A stretch of 64,000 nt of DNA. Source: Thermococcus zilligii AN1. Lineage in GTDB: Archaea > Methanobacteriota_B > Thermococci > Thermococcales > Thermococcaceae. The DNA lies in the NCBI RefSeq assembly GCF_000258515.1, contig NZ_AJLF01000001.1:62001-126000 (forward strand), read 5' to 3'. The notes beneath the pieces were generated by a model. It did no database searches. It saw nothing but the letters and a program-made list of their open reading frames with translations, and was not told the DNA's origin. Of this stretch, positions 8,675-18,180 are shown piece by piece. How positions within the stretch are numbered: the stretch's first letter is position 1; each line of letters opens with the position of its first letter. The position numbers and the translations under genes were made by a program.

Positions 8675-11600
8675 TCATGTGCTGGCCCATATCTTTATGC
8701 CGGCTTCGATGAGCCTCTTCAGCTCCTTCCCTATCGGCGTGCCCGTGCTCACCTTCACGAGGCCCTTCTTGTTCGGCGTTGCGGTGAAGATGTACTGCTC
8801 TCCCCCGTAGAACTTGAGGGGCTTTTTTGCGTGGTCAGGCGAAACTCTGAGGACGATCGTTTTCTTCTTTGCCTCGACTTCAACGGGTATCTCCTCCTTC
8901 GGCTTCTCCGCTTCCCTCTCGGCGAAGCTCTTGACGTCTATGCTTATTCCCACCTTCTTCTCCAGCTCGCTTATCCTCTTGCCCTTCTTTCCGATTATTG
9001 TTGGAATGTCAAACTCGTCGGCGTAGATAACTGCCTTGTGCGGGCTGACTATCTCGACTTCCGAGTAGACATCCGGCAGAAACTTCTTTATCTCCTGCTT
9101 GAGCCTCCTCTCCGCGAGCTTCAGGGCGGGGGCCTTCTCCTCCTTCTTAACAGGAACGACGCTTACCTCCTCACCGTAGGTGTATATCTCGTACTCAAGC
9201 TCGCCCGTCTCGAAGTCCCTGACCTCTATGACTGGCCTTGCCAAATCCTCTTCCTTCATGCCGCTCGGCACCTTGACGAGGTACTCAAGCGTCAGAACCT
9301 TCGCAACTTTACCGGCCTTGATGAAAATTACCGTGTCGACTATCTGCGGTATCATCCCGAGCTCGACCCTGCCGATGAACCTCTGAATAGCGTCGATGGG
9401 CTTTGTGGCGTGAACCACCCCCACCATTCCAACGCCTGCTAACCTCAAATCGGCGTAGACCTTGAAGTCGCTGGTCTTTCTCATCTCGTCGAATATCGTG
9501 TAGTCCGGCCTGACGAGGAGGAGGATATCCCCGGTCAGCTCCATCCTGCCGTTTAGAGCCGTGTACTGCGTTATCTCCTCGCTGACCTGTAAATCCCTCG
9601 GCTTCTCCATCGTCTTGACGATTTTACCCATGGAGGCGTACCACTCGGCCAAAGCCTGAGCAAAGGTGGAGTTGTGCACAATGACTGGGGCAAAACCTGC
9701 CATGAAGTTGTGGTTAGGCACAGTTATGTCATATACTTCGAACTCGCCCTCTATGAGCTCTATGGACTCAATCCTGTCCCACAGGATGTTGGGGTCGAGC
9801 ATAACCCTCAGATGAGCCAGGTGTTCTTCGATGAGCTCGGCCCTGTGGTAGTACTCGGCAACCACGTCCTCAATGACTTTGACCAGGCGTTGGACGTTGA
9901 TTTCCGCCCCCTTTAGGAAAAGGCTGACCATTGCCTGGGAAACAGCGCTTTGAGAGTTCTGACCGAGGAATGCAAAGGCAACGCTCAGGAGTTTTCTAAC
10001 TTCGGCTGTTATCTCGTTCCATATTCTAGCTTCTTCAGCCAAAAGACCAGTTTCGGATGAAAAAGCTAAGAGCAGTTTGGCAATTGTTGACGGCATGGGC
10101 GTTCTTTCTCCTTTGAGCCAAAGTGACGGGGCGCTTGAATCAATGTGGTTGCGGCGATAGAAGTCCCTGGAAACCCGTTCATCTATAAACTGTACGAGTT
10201 CTTTCCAGCGGGAGATGTGGTTTGCGTAACTTATGAGCCTCTTCATTGAACTTTCAAATGAGGTGTACTCCCTGTAAAGAGTTAAGAAGTCTTCATACAC
10301 TTTTGAGAGCCTTCTCCTGGAGTAGCTGTTCTTGGTGGCGTTCTTTATTCCTCTCCCTGTCAGGATTCCAAGGGCCTTGACAAGTTCTCCGGCAGGGATA
10401 ACGTCGAGGTTTGGATTTGAAGTTCTCTTAAGGTGCTCCCCAAAGCCTTCAACCTTAAACCGGGGCTTTACAACGTCGTAGAACAGCCTTATTGACTCCG
10501 AATCCTTTATGAGGACGCGGTAGTAGGGTCTTTCCAGTACTCTTTTTTCCCTAACGATGGAGGGTATTCCGAGCCTGAGGAGAAGATACTGTAGGCCGAG
10601 GGCAAAGTCCCTGCTGGCGGTGGCTATTTCGAGTTCTTTTCCTATGTATCCGTCGCCTTCAAAAACTCCTCGGAGAAATGCGGCTATATTCCTCTCGCTG
10701 GTCTTCATAACTATTTCTGGAACCCTTATCGAGTGTGCCTTCTTCTTTTCGGGATAACCGAGGGCTCTCAGTAGTTTTTCTATTGTCTTGGAGTTCCTAA
10801 CCCTGAGCCTTCCGGGTACAACAAAGTAGAACTCATCCTCGGAAACTCCGAATATTCTGGATACGAGGTCTTTGAAGTGCTTTATGAGCCTTTCGTCGAA
10901 GTTGTTGAACTCAAAGTTGCTTCCCGAGCCCTCTGCCCACATCAATCCCAGGAACTCAAAGAAATCCTCGTTAGCCTCAATGTAGGGTGGTATCTCCCTC
11001 GAAGTCCTGCCGTTCTTTCCCACGTAGAACACTGATTCCACTTCATTGGGGTCGGCCTCCCTTATGGGGAGAATTCTTCCGTCCCTAGTCCTGGCGAAGA
11101 AGCCTTCACTTACAAGCGCCCCAACCCATAGCTTGTTAGGGAGACTGCCCCTCACCCCTATTCTCCTGGGTACGGCTATAACTGAGCCCTCTCCAAGCTT
11201 GCCTGCGTCATTCCAGACAACAAAACCGTCCTTTATTGTCAGAACTGGATGGTTGGGACTGAGGGTTATCTCTCTCCCAGTGGCTGTTTTAATCCGCACC
11301 ATGTGCCTCTCTGACCTCTTATGGACTCTAAGAACAGGTTGGGGTTCAAGTCTTTCATGGAAGACTGTTATTACCCTCATGCCGGGCTTCACGTCTTTAA
11401 TACAAACAAAGGACCCATCTTCGAGCAGTACGGGGGTTTCCGGAGGTAAGCACTTGCCCTCGCCCGGGGCGCCGGCCACGATGACCCCGGCCGCTTTGTC
11501 CTTAAGGCGCTCCATGAGCTCTTTGCTTAGCCCGTAGTCCTCTATGCTGAGCTTTTTGACCGGTCTCACTGCGGTTATCTCTATCCTGTCAGCGAAGGGC

Positions 11601-12265
11601 GGTCTGGCTATGACTATGCGGTAGTTCCTGAGCTGAACGACCGTCACTCCTGGCTCGTCCATCTCGATAAAGCTCTCCGGGTCGCGCCTGGCGCGCTCTA
11701 CAATGTCGTTGGCAACCTCCTCAAGCTCTTCATCTGTTAAGGGTTCGTCTCTGACGGGGACGAGCTTCCACTCGCCGGGTTTGCCCCTCTTGGCGAGCGG
11801 CCTTGTACCAGCTTTGAGGTGGACGCTCATGGTTGTTTCATCGAAGAAGTCCTCAAGGCGGTGCCTGAGCTCTTTCTTGGCGGCAAGGTAAATTACATCT
11901 ATCCCCTTGGCTATGGCAACGTCCCTCTGAACCTGATCGCCGGTTACGAGGGTTGCACCGAGCTCCCTCGCGGCCTCGCGCACCATGTGGTCTATCTCAC
12001 CTGCTTTGGCCCTTCTAATCTGCCAGAGCTCCGGTCTGCCGCCGTAGAACTCAAGGAGTATCTCCTCCCTCCTGGCCATCTCGCGGAGCTTTTTGAGCTC
12101 TTCAAGGCCGACATGGCCAATGGCTTTCCCCTCGTTGGCCTGGTGCTCTATCTCCGCTATGACCGCCTCCGGGATGACCACCTTAACCTTCTCACCGAGC
12201 GTTGAGAGGAACTGGGTCAGCCTGCCGTCAACTATCACGCTTGTATCTGCGACAAACAATTTCAT
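8675..12265 (-). CDS. PIN-KH domain ATPase (PilT/VirB11-like, COG1855 type) interrupted by an intein
   Basis: 1196-residue precursor; the spliced host protein is 602 residues. Order: N-terminal PIN domain (FVADTSVIVDG with Asp7, EAVIAEIEH, VTGDQVQRD), a secretion-ATPase-like core whose Walker A is GAPGEGK (265-271) then STFAQ after the intein, a Walker B-like TIFDEMRK, and a C-terminal KH module (PTIIGKKGKRISELEKK). The combination is conserved in archaea and its cellular role is unsettled; RNA binding and ATP-driven RNA handling are inferences. The intein sits between Walker A Lys271 and Ser, so ATP binding depends on splicing. Start ATG 12265. Gene stands alone on this strand, divergent from the MinD-like gene. 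Confidence 0.93.
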   Translation of the reverse strand: MKLFVADTSVIVDGRLTQFLSTLGEKVKVVIPEAVIAEIEHQANEGKAIGHVGLEELKKLREMARREEILLEFYGGRPELWQIRRAKAGEIDHMVREAARELGATLVTGDQVQRDVAIAKGIDVIYLAAKKELRHRLEDFFDETTMSVHLKAGTRPLAKRGKPGEWKLVPVRDEPLTDEELEEVANDIVERARRDPESFIEMDEPGVTVVQLRNYRIVIARPPFADRIEITAVRPVKKLSIEDYGLSKELMERLKDKAAGVIVAGAPGEGKCLPPETPVLLEDGSFVCIKDVKPGMRVITVFHERLEPQPVLRVHKRSERHMVRIKTATGREITLSPNHPVLTIKDGFVVWNDAGKLGEGSVIAVPRRIGVRGSLPNKLWVGALVSEGFFARTRDGRILPIREADPNEVESVFYVGKNGRTSREIPPYIEANEDFFEFLGLMWAEGSGSNFEFNNFDERLIKHFKDLVSRIFGVSEDEFYFVVPGRLRVRNSKTIEKLLRALGYPEKKKAHSIRVPEIVMKTSERNIAAFLRGVFEGDGYIGKELEIATASRDFALGLQYLLLRLGIPSIVREKRVLERPYYRVLIKDSESIRLFYDVVKPRFKVEGFGEHLKRTSNPNLDVIPAGELVKALGILTGRGIKNATKNSYSRRRLSKVYEDFLTLYREYTSFESSMKRLISYANHISRWKELVQFIDERVSRDFYRRNHIDSSAPSLWLKGERTPMPSTIAKLLLAFSSETGLLAEEARIWNEITAEVRKLLSVAFAFLGQNSQSAVSQAMVSLFLKGAEINVQRLVKVIEDVVAEYYHRAELIEEHLAHLRVMLDPNILWDRIESIELIEGEFEVYDITVPNHNFMAGFAPVIVHNSTFAQALAEWYASMGKIVKTMEKPRDLQVSEEITQYTALNGRMELTGDILLLVRPDYTIFDEMRKTSDFKVYADLRLAGVGMVGVVHATKPIDAIQRFIGRVELGMIPQIVDTVIFIKAGKVAKVLTLEYLVKVPSGMKEEDLARPVIEVRDFETGELEYEIYTYGEEVSVVPVKKEEKAPALKLAERRLKQEIKKFLPDVYSEVEIVSPHKAVIYADEFDIPTIIGKKGKRISELEKKVGISIDVKSFAEREAEKPKEEIPVEVEAKKKTIVLRVSPDHAKKPLKFYGGEQYIFTATPNKKGLVKVSTGTPIGKELKRLIEAGIKIWAST
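9671..11452 (-). mobile_element. Intein with LAGLIDADG homing endonuclease, 594 residues
   Basis: In-frame insertion encoding host residues 272-865. It begins with Cys (CLPPETPVLLEDGSFV, splicing block A), has block B TLSPNHPVLT (His in NHP), and ends with VPNHNFMAGFAPVIVHN before a +1 Ser, giving the His-Asn/Ser junction of a class 1 intein. Two dodecapeptide motifs are intact: FLGLMWAEGSG and LRGVFEGDGYIG, each with its acidic residue, so the endonuclease may be active. About 270 residues lie between the second dodecapeptide and the C-terminal splicing block, more than usual, including a possible helix-turn-helix near SAVSQAMVSLFLKGAE. Insertion in the P-loop codon pair GK/S is a classic conserved homing site. 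Confidence 0.95.
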
Positions 12266-12360
12266 TTTCTCACCGGAACTGGGTGGTCGGATGCCTTCAT
12301 AAAGTTAGCGTACCTCAAAGTTCATAAGGATAAAAAACAAACCCCACAACGGTGAGCTCA

Positions 12361-13098
12361 ATGGGGCATCTGATATCAATAGCGAGCGGTAAAGGTGGGA
12401 CTGGGAAAACGACGGTCACTGCAAACCTTTCAATAGCCCTCGGAAAGCTCGGCAAAAAGGTTCTGGCGGCTGATGCCGATCTCACAATGGCAAACCTGAG
12501 CCTTGTCATGGGCATAGACGACGCTGAAATCACGATCCATGACGTTTTGGCCGGAGACGCGGAGATAAACCAGGCAGTTTACCAAACCAGCTTTGAAAAC
12601 GTTGATCTGATTCCCGCAGCTATAGACTGGGAGCACGTGAGAAAGGCTGACCCCAGAAAGCTCCCGGGGATTATAAAGACGTTCAAGGATTCTTACGATT
12701 TCGTCCTAATAGACTGCCCCGCCGGCCTTCAGATGGACGCAATGAACGCCATGCTTAGCGGTGAGGAGGTAATCTTAGTCACCAACCCTGAAATAGCGTG
12801 TATAGCGGACACCATGAAAGTTGGGATAGTCCTCAAAAAAGCTGGTTTGGCCGTTTTGGGTTTTGTTCTCAACCGCTACGGAAGAAGCGAAAACGACATC
12901 CCCCCCGAGGCCGCTGAGGAGGTCATGGAAGTTCCTCTCCTGGCCGTGGTTCCAGAGGACCCCAAAGTCAGGGAGGCAACCCTTGAAGGAGTCCCCGTTG
13001 TGGAATACGCCCCGGAGTCGGAGGGTGCCAAAGCTTTTATGAAGCTGGCCGAGGAGGTTGTCAGAATAGCGGGCTTTAAGGCAAGGGTCATGTACTGA
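12361..13098 (+). CDS. MinD/ParA-like ATPase
   Basis: Deviant Walker A ATPase of 245 residues, SIASGKGGTGKTT at the N terminus, Walker A' region DADLTMANLSLVMG and switch-type DCPAGLQMDAMNAM. Such proteins position cell or membrane components, or carry iron-sulfur clusters; which applies here is unknown. Unlike the second MinD-like protein of this window it lacks a clear C-terminal basic amphipathic helix (ends AGFKARVMY). Start ATG 12361 with GGTGA six bases upstream rather than GTG 12352. Followed 9 nt later by the GPN-loop GTPase, so probably one transcript. Confidence 0.88.
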   Translation: MGHLISIASGKGGTGKTTVTANLSIALGKLGKKVLAADADLTMANLSLVMGIDDAEITIHDVLAGDAEINQAVYQTSFENVDLIPAAIDWEHVRKADPRKLPGIIKTFKDSYDFVLIDCPAGLQMDAMNAMLSGEEVILVTNPEIACIADTMKVGIVLKKAGLAVLGFVLNRYGRSENDIPPEAAEEVMEVPLLAVVPEDPKVREATLEGVPVVEYAPESEGAKAFMKLAEEVVRIAGFKARVMY

Positions 13099-13107
13099 GG
13101 TGGTGCG

Positions 13108-13854
13108 ATGATACTGATTTTTCTGGGCACAGCCGGTAGCGGAAAGACGACCATAACCGCGTCCTTCGGGAGGTATCTTGAGAAAAACGGTAAATCAGTT
13201 GGTTACGTCAACCTCGACACCGGGGTAAAGAAACTCCCCTACAGGCCGGACATCGACGTCCGGGATATAATAACCGTTGAAGAACTTATGAAGGAAGGCT
13301 ACGGGCCAAACGGGGCCATAGTTGAGAGCTATGACAGATTGCTTTCCCACGCTGGGGGGATAGTCGGGGGAATACTTGAACTGGATGAAGAGCGCGACTA
13401 CCTCCTTATAGATACTCCCGGGCAGATGGAGAGCTTTCTCTTCCACGATTTTGGTATCAGGATTACGGAGCACCTGAGCGAGCCGCTGGTCGCGTACCTC
13501 TTCAGCCCCGAGATACTGAAGAAGCCCCGCGACTACTGCTTCGTCAGGTTCTTCGCCATAATGATAGCCCTCCGTCTGGGCACGACAACGGTTCCCGTCC
13601 TCAACAAGGTCGACTTAATCAAAGAAGAACTGCCCTCGATAAGGCGGCTCCTCGAGGACATAGATTATTTAAACGCCCGCCTTAGGCTCGATCCATCCAT
13701 GCAGGGCCTTCTGGCCAACAGGGTATGCTCCTTTCTTCCCGAGGTTTCCCCTCCAGTTAGGGTTGTTTACGCCTCAGCTAAAACCGGCGAGGGGTTTGAT
13801 GAGCTGGAAACCCTTTCCTATGAACACTATTGCACCTGTGGAGATTTGACCTGA
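13108..13854 (+). CDS. GPN-loop GTPase
   Basis: 248-residue GTPase of the homodimeric archaeal GPN family (like the Pyrococcus abyssi prototype). It shows G1 GTAGSGKTT, the signature YGPNGA (about 65-70), G3 DTPGQ, G4 NKVD and G5 SAKTGEG. Eukaryotic relatives help assemble and import RNA polymerase II; the archaeal role is open, with replication or polymerase assembly proposed. Start ATG 13108 behind GAGGTGGTG. It immediately follows the MinD-like ATPase. Confidence 0.93.
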   Translation: MILIFLGTAGSGKTTITASFGRYLEKNGKSVGYVNLDTGVKKLPYRPDIDVRDIITVEELMKEGYGPNGAIVESYDRLLSHAGGIVGGILELDEERDYLLIDTPGQMESFLFHDFGIRITEHLSEPLVAYLFSPEILKKPRDYCFVRFFAIMIALRLGTTTVPVLNKVDLIKEELPSIRRLLEDIDYLNARLRLDPSMQGLLANRVCSFLPEVSPPVRVVYASAKTGEGFDELETLSYEHYCTCGDLT

Positions 13855-13960
13855 ATCCCTGGACAGATGTTCACATCCAGCAACATTTTTTGGAAAACCT
13901 CTTCAAGTTGGAATTGGCAAGGCTTATCTGGCCTCCCCACAACTGCACCGGGGGAATGCC

Positions 13961-15418
13961 ATGTGCCTGATCGCGGGGGGAATGGGGTTAAATCTTAAGG
14001 ATAAGTTCATCCGCATGATCCTTGCCGGGAAACACAGGGGTCCTGATTCCTTTGGCGTTTGGACTGATCTGGGGGTTTTCAAGTCGGGGGACTTTTCAAA
14101 GATCGGCGAAATTCCCGAGGGAAGCGTGGGTCTTCTTCAGTGCAGACTGGCAATGACGGGATCGAGGGACTTCACACAGCCCTTTTTCAATGACATCGTT
14201 CTCGTTCACAACGGAGAGATCTACAATCACCGCCAGCTCAGGGATTACCTTGAGGGCAGGGGCGTTGAATTTGAAACCGACGTTGACAGTGAGGTTGTGC
14301 TCCGTCTCCTCGAGTACCTCATTTCAGGGGGCCTGAGCGTTCATGAGGCCGTTAAGAGGGCCATGATAATGATGAACGGTGACTACGCCATTTCTTTCCT
14401 TTGGAGGGGCAGTATCTACCTGTTCAGGGACCCCGCCGGTATAAGGCCCCTTTACTTTTCCCCCGGCGGCTTTTTTGCCAGTGAGAAGAAAGTTTTGTGG
14501 GCAATAGGGGAGAAAGCTGTCCCCGTTGGGCCCGGTGAGCTGGTGAGACTTTCCCCCGGGGGTGCCGATAGGAAAAAAGTTCTTGACATCAGAGAGCTTC
14601 CCTGGTGTAGAAAAGAGTTCACCGAGGAAAGGGCTGTTGAGGCTCTGGTTAAATCCCTCGAGTGCTCCGTCAGGATGAGGGTTGGCCCCAGAACCGGGGT
14701 TCTCTTCTCCGGTGGTCTGGACAGTTCAATAGTCGCTTACTTAGCTTCAGATTTCTCAGACGTTACCCTTTACACCGCTGGCGTTGAGGGCAGTCCGGAC
14801 GTTGAGTGGGCCAGAAAGGCCTCTGACGAGCTTGGTATTCCGCTGAGGGAGAGGCTTTTCACGGAGGAAGACGTTGAAAACATCATTGAAAAGGTCATCT
14901 TCGCCATAGAGGAGCCCAACTTCATGAACCTTGCCATAGGGATTCCCCTCTATTTTGCCACAGCACTCGCCGCTTCCGATGGCCTTAAAGTCCTGCTCAG
15001 CGGCCAGGGTGCCGATGAGCTCTTCGGTGGCTACGCCAGGTACATTGAGAATCCTGGGCTGATGGAGAGGGACCTTCTTGAACTGGGCGAGAGGAATCTG
15101 ACCAGAGACGACAAGATAGCGATGTACAACGGCGTTGAAGCCAGGTATCCTTACCTTGCACTTCCACTCATGGGGCTGGCCCTTAAAATGCCGCACAGCA
15201 TGAAGATCAAAAACGGCGTCAGGAAGTTTGTCCTTAGAAAAGCCGCCGAGAAGATGGGCCTTCCCGCCGATCTGGTTTGGAGGGAGAAAAAAGCCGCCCA
15301 GTACGGTAGCGGTTCCCAGAAAATCCTGATGAAACTGGCCAGGGAGAGAAAAATGAAGCCCGGTGAATTTGCTGAGTTCCTTTTCCGGAAAGTCTTTGGT
15401 TCAGTGGGTTGGCCTTGA
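13961..15418 (+). CDS. asnB: Asparagine synthetase, glutamine-hydrolysing type
   Basis: 485-residue two-domain enzyme making asparagine from aspartate, ATP and glutamine. Cys2 after the initiator (MCLIAGG) is the class II amidotransferase nucleophile, with HRGPDSFG and LVHNGEIYNH forming the glutaminase site. The synthetase domain has the PP-loop SGGLDSS at about 250 and GQGADELFGGY. It is shorter than bacterial AsnB (about 550-600), as are several archaeal copies, so another amidotransferase-linked substrate is possible. The 3' end overlaps the convergent helical-repeat gene by 18 bp. Confidence 0.87.
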   Translation: MCLIAGGMGLNLKDKFIRMILAGKHRGPDSFGVWTDLGVFKSGDFSKIGEIPEGSVGLLQCRLAMTGSRDFTQPFFNDIVLVHNGEIYNHRQLRDYLEGRGVEFETDVDSEVVLRLLEYLISGGLSVHEAVKRAMIMMNGDYAISFLWRGSIYLFRDPAGIRPLYFSPGGFFASEKKVLWAIGEKAVPVGPGELVRLSPGGADRKKVLDIRELPWCRKEFTEERAVEALVKSLECSVRMRVGPRTGVLFSGGLDSSIVAYLASDFSDVTLYTAGVEGSPDVEWARKASDELGIPLRERLFTEEDVENIIEKVIFAIEEPNFMNLAIGIPLYFATALAASDGLKVLLSGQGADELFGGYARYIENPGLMERDLLELGERNLTRDDKIAMYNGVEARYPYLALPLMGLALKMPHSMKIKNGVRKFVLRKAAEKMGLPADLVWREKKAAQYGSGSQKILMKLARERKMKPGEFAEFLFRKVFGSVGWP

Positions 15419-16600
15419 GAGCCCCTCCGCTTCGTGGAGCAGCTCAACGACCGGTCTTAGTTCCTCTATGTTTAGCAACACGGAGTTTAGCAGGGTAATT
15501 GCCCTTGAGGCGTCTCCCTTTTCTATGTAGTAGTTGGCTTCCTCAGCGGCAAGCAGGACGTTTTTATCTTTTTTCTCAGCTCCGTAAACCTTCAGGATGG
15601 CGGCCCTCATGAGGGCTTTGGTCTTTAAGTCTCCAATCCTGTTTAGCGCTTCCCTGTATGCTTTAAAAGCCTCTTCCGTTTTTCCTATCAGGAGGAGGGC
15701 CTGAGACAGTTCAAGGAACTTTTCTCCTGCTTTTCTCTCGTCTCCCTCTTTTTGGTGGGAAGTTATGACCTGATAAAGCATTCTGGTGTTGTTTAAGCCT
15801 ATTAGCTTGGCCCTGTTTGCGTTTCCTGCCAGAAGATACGCGTACTGGGCTTCGAGGAGATAGCTGGTTGTCTCGTCCAGGTCGCCCTGAGAATAGGCGA
15901 TCTTGCTGGCTTTCTCATAGTTTTTGGCGGCGGTGTCCATCATCTCAATGTACTGGGAACCGTAGTCGAAGAGCTCCAGAACGTAGGTGGCGACCCTGTA
16001 AAAGGCCTCGGCGGCCTTTCCGATTTTCCCCTCTTGGAGCGTCTTTTCGGCCAGTTCCCCGTGTATGGTTATTAGAATGTCGGCTATCCTCTTGATCGAT
16101 TCTTCGTCCTCGAGTAGCTTATAGTACCTGAAAGCATCTTCGTACGTTTTGATCGCCAGCGGGAGGTTTTCGTTTTCCCTGGAGGTATTGGCCAGGTCCT
16201 CGTAAATCTCCGCGAAGTATTTCGCATATTTTTTGAGGTTCTTTTCGTCCCCTATGGTCGCGAAAGTAGAGAGGGTTTTTGAGATGTACTCGCCGAGCTT
16301 GCCCGTATCAACTTCCAACTTTTCCAGCTCCCGCTCAATGAGTTCTATGTAAAGTGAGGCGCTTTTGAGAAGCGGTTTTTTGGCTATATCGGGCTTTTTC
16401 AACTTTTCCAGGGAGAAGTACCCGGAGTACTGGTACAGCCTGGCGGCGTCTTCAAGTTTTTTCTCTTCCTCATACTTTTTCGCCGCTTGAAGGATTAGCT
16501 TTAACCCTTCCTTTATCTCCCCTTCTTGGAGCTTTTTGAAGCCTATCCCCTCGAGGTCCTCGGGTGAGGCGAGGTCTGGAAGGAGGGCCAATTTGCTCAC
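15401..16600 (-). CDS. TPR-like helical-repeat protein, function unknown
   Basis: 399-residue soluble, almost wholly alpha-helical protein with repeated 35-40 residue helix pairs of TPR/SNAP character (for example AARLYQYSGYFSLEKL, AIKTYEDAFRYYKLLED, AAEAFYRVATYVLELF, AFKAYREALNRIGD). No enzyme motif, signal or membrane segment. It is probably a protein-protein scaffold. GTG 16600 is the likely start; a TATA-like GCTTAAATAG lies about 50 nt upstream. Convergent with and overlapping asnB by 18 bp. I do not recognise a named family beyond TPR-like. Confidence 0.75.
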   Translation of the reverse strand: MSKLALLPDLASPEDLEGIGFKKLQEGEIKEGLKLILQAAKKYEEEKKLEDAARLYQYSGYFSLEKLKKPDIAKKPLLKSASLYIELIERELEKLEVDTGKLGEYISKTLSTFATIGDEKNLKKYAKYFAEIYEDLANTSRENENLPLAIKTYEDAFRYYKLLEDEESIKRIADILITIHGELAEKTLQEGKIGKAAEAFYRVATYVLELFDYGSQYIEMMDTAAKNYEKASKIAYSQGDLDETTSYLLEAQYAYLLAGNANRAKLIGLNNTRMLYQVITSHQKEGDERKAGEKFLELSQALLLIGKTEEAFKAYREALNRIGDLKTKALMRAAILKVYGAEKKDKNVLLAAEEANYYIEKGDASRAITLLNSVLLNIEELRPVVELLHEAEGLSRPTH

Positions 16601-16660
16601 CCCGTGATTTAAAGCTTCAATCCCTAAGGTTTGATACGGCCCTTTCTATTTAAGCTTATC

Positions 16661-17683
16661 CTATACTTTGACAACCCTGTAACCGGCCGCTTTTCTGAGT
16701 CGGTTCATCACGGCCATACCGAGGCCCCTCTCATCGACACCTTCCGCTACTATTATGTCCACTCCTCTTCTGTCCAGTTCCCTCAGGGCTTTGAACAGGT
16801 TCCTTGCAACTTCTTCAACGCTGTCTCCGAGGTAGAAAAATTCATCGGCGTCATGTTCTTCCGTGGCCATTACTCCAACTCTAAATCCCTTTTTCCTGTA
16901 CTCTTCAACGAGCTCGTCTATCTTCTCCCCGACTTTTTCTCTGTTGCCTTCCACCACTATCACCTGTGCGTTGGGGGAGTAGTGCTTGTACTTCATCCCA
17001 GGAGACTTCGCTATGTCCACTTTCTCTCCCTTCACGGCCGGATGGATGAGAACCTCTCCGAGTACCTTACTGAGCTCTTCAACGGGGAGTCCCCCCGGGC
17101 GAAGAAGTACGGGCACTTCGGACGTGAGGTCTATAACGGTTGACTCAACCCCAATCGGAGTTTCCCCTCCGTCCACTATGCAATCTATCTTCCCGTAGAA
17201 GTCCTCAATGACGTGGTCTGCGGACGTTGGGCTCGGTCTGCCGCTTATGTTTGCCGAAGGGGCGGCAACTGGAACGTTGCTGAGCCTTATGAGCTCCAGT
17301 GCTATTGGGTGGGCGGGCATTCTCACGGCAACGGTGTCCAGACCCCCGGTCGTGGTTCTCGGCACGGTATCCCTCGCGGGCAGGACGATTGTCAGGGGTC
17401 CTGGCCAGAACTTTTCGGCCAGTTCCCATGCCTTTTCCGGAACTTCCTTTGCCAGTTTTTCAAGCCACTCTACCTCAGCTATGTGAACTATCAGGGGGTT
17501 ATCAGCGGGCCTTCCCTTGGCCTCGAAAATCCTTCTGGTAGCACTTTCGTTGAGGGCATCAGCGCCGAGGCCATAAACTGTCTCGGTTGGAAAAGCGACC
17601 AGGCCACCTCTCCTAAGTATCCCCGCCGCTACGCTCAGTTTATCCCTCTGGACTCCTTCCCGCATCGGGATCACTATCGTCAT
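16661..17683 (-). CDS. sua5: Threonylcarbamoyl-AMP synthase, Sua5 type
   Basis: 340-residue enzyme that makes threonylcarbamoyl-adenylate from threonine, bicarbonate and ATP for the t6A37 modification of ANN-decoding tRNAs. N-terminal YrdC domain: FPTETVYGLGADA, KGRPADNPLIVH, FWPGPLTIVL and SANISGRPSPT. C-terminal Sua5 domain: SPGMKYKHYSP linker motif and a Rossmann-like GVMATEEHDADEF region. Start ATG 17683 overlaps the upstream gene's stop in an ATGA, so the two are translationally coupled. Confidence 0.95.
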   Translation of the reverse strand: MTIVIPMREGVQRDKLSVAAGILRRGGLVAFPTETVYGLGADALNESATRRIFEAKGRPADNPLIVHIAEVEWLEKLAKEVPEKAWELAEKFWPGPLTIVLPARDTVPRTTTGGLDTVAVRMPAHPIALELIRLSNVPVAAPSANISGRPSPTSADHVIEDFYGKIDCIVDGGETPIGVESTVIDLTSEVPVLLRPGGLPVEELSKVLGEVLIHPAVKGEKVDIAKSPGMKYKHYSPNAQVIVVEGNREKVGEKIDELVEEYRKKGFRVGVMATEEHDADEFFYLGDSVEEVARNLFKALRELDRRGVDIIVAEGVDERGLGMAVMNRLRKAAGYRVVKV

Positions 17684-18120
17684 ACCATATCACCGGGATT
17701 GTGCCCTTTTACGTCAACCCTCGGCAGGGGCACGTGGTAGGGCAGGCCCATCTCCTTGGCTATTACGAAGAGCATCGGCGCCGCGGAGTGAGTTATAAAG
17801 TTGACGACCTCTGCAAAGACCTCGGGTTTGACTTTTCTCTCGCTTTCCCACGTGTCCAGGATCTCATCGATTTCCTCCCTTCTCTGGGGGAGGTACATCA
17901 CGGCCCCCTCGATGAAGCCCTCAGCTATCTCGGGCCTGTAGGCTATCTCGTACTTGAACAGGATCTCAATACCCTGCGTCTCTCCGGTGGGAGTCCTTAT
18001 CTCGCCGAGGCGCATATCCTTAACTTTGGGGCTTAAGTTCACTTCTATTCTGCCGCCGAAAAAGGGCTGGATTTTCTTTTCAAACCCTATCCTCGTGATG
18101 TTTATGCCTATAACCGGCAT
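17680..18120 (-). CDS. Conserved archaeal protein of unknown function, possibly SecB-like fold
   Basis: 146-residue protein with a beta-rich first half (PVIGINITRIGFEKK, GRIEVNLSPKVKDMRLG, IEILFKYEIAY) and a helical end (EVFAEVVNFITHSAAPMLFVIAKEMGLPYHVPLPRV in outline). The layout recalls SecB-type chaperones, where a beta sheet is followed by a helix and a proline-rich tail, but this is only an impression. ATG 18120 is preferred over GTG 18129 because GGTGG lies directly before it. Coupled to sua5 by an ATGA overlap; a role near tRNA t6A synthesis is possible but unproven. Confidence 0.7.
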   Translation of the reverse strand: MPVIGINITRIGFEKKIQPFFGGRIEVNLSPKVKDMRLGEIRTPTGETQGIEILFKYEIAYRPEIAEGFIEGAVMYLPQRREEIDEILDTWESERKVKPEVFAEVVNFITHSAAPMLFVIAKEMGLPYHVPLPRVDVKGHNPGDMV

Positions 18121-18180
18121 TTTCCCCACCTTAGACCTTTTTTGGAGAGGCTTTAAAAAGTTAAAGGGGTAGCTAAAGTT

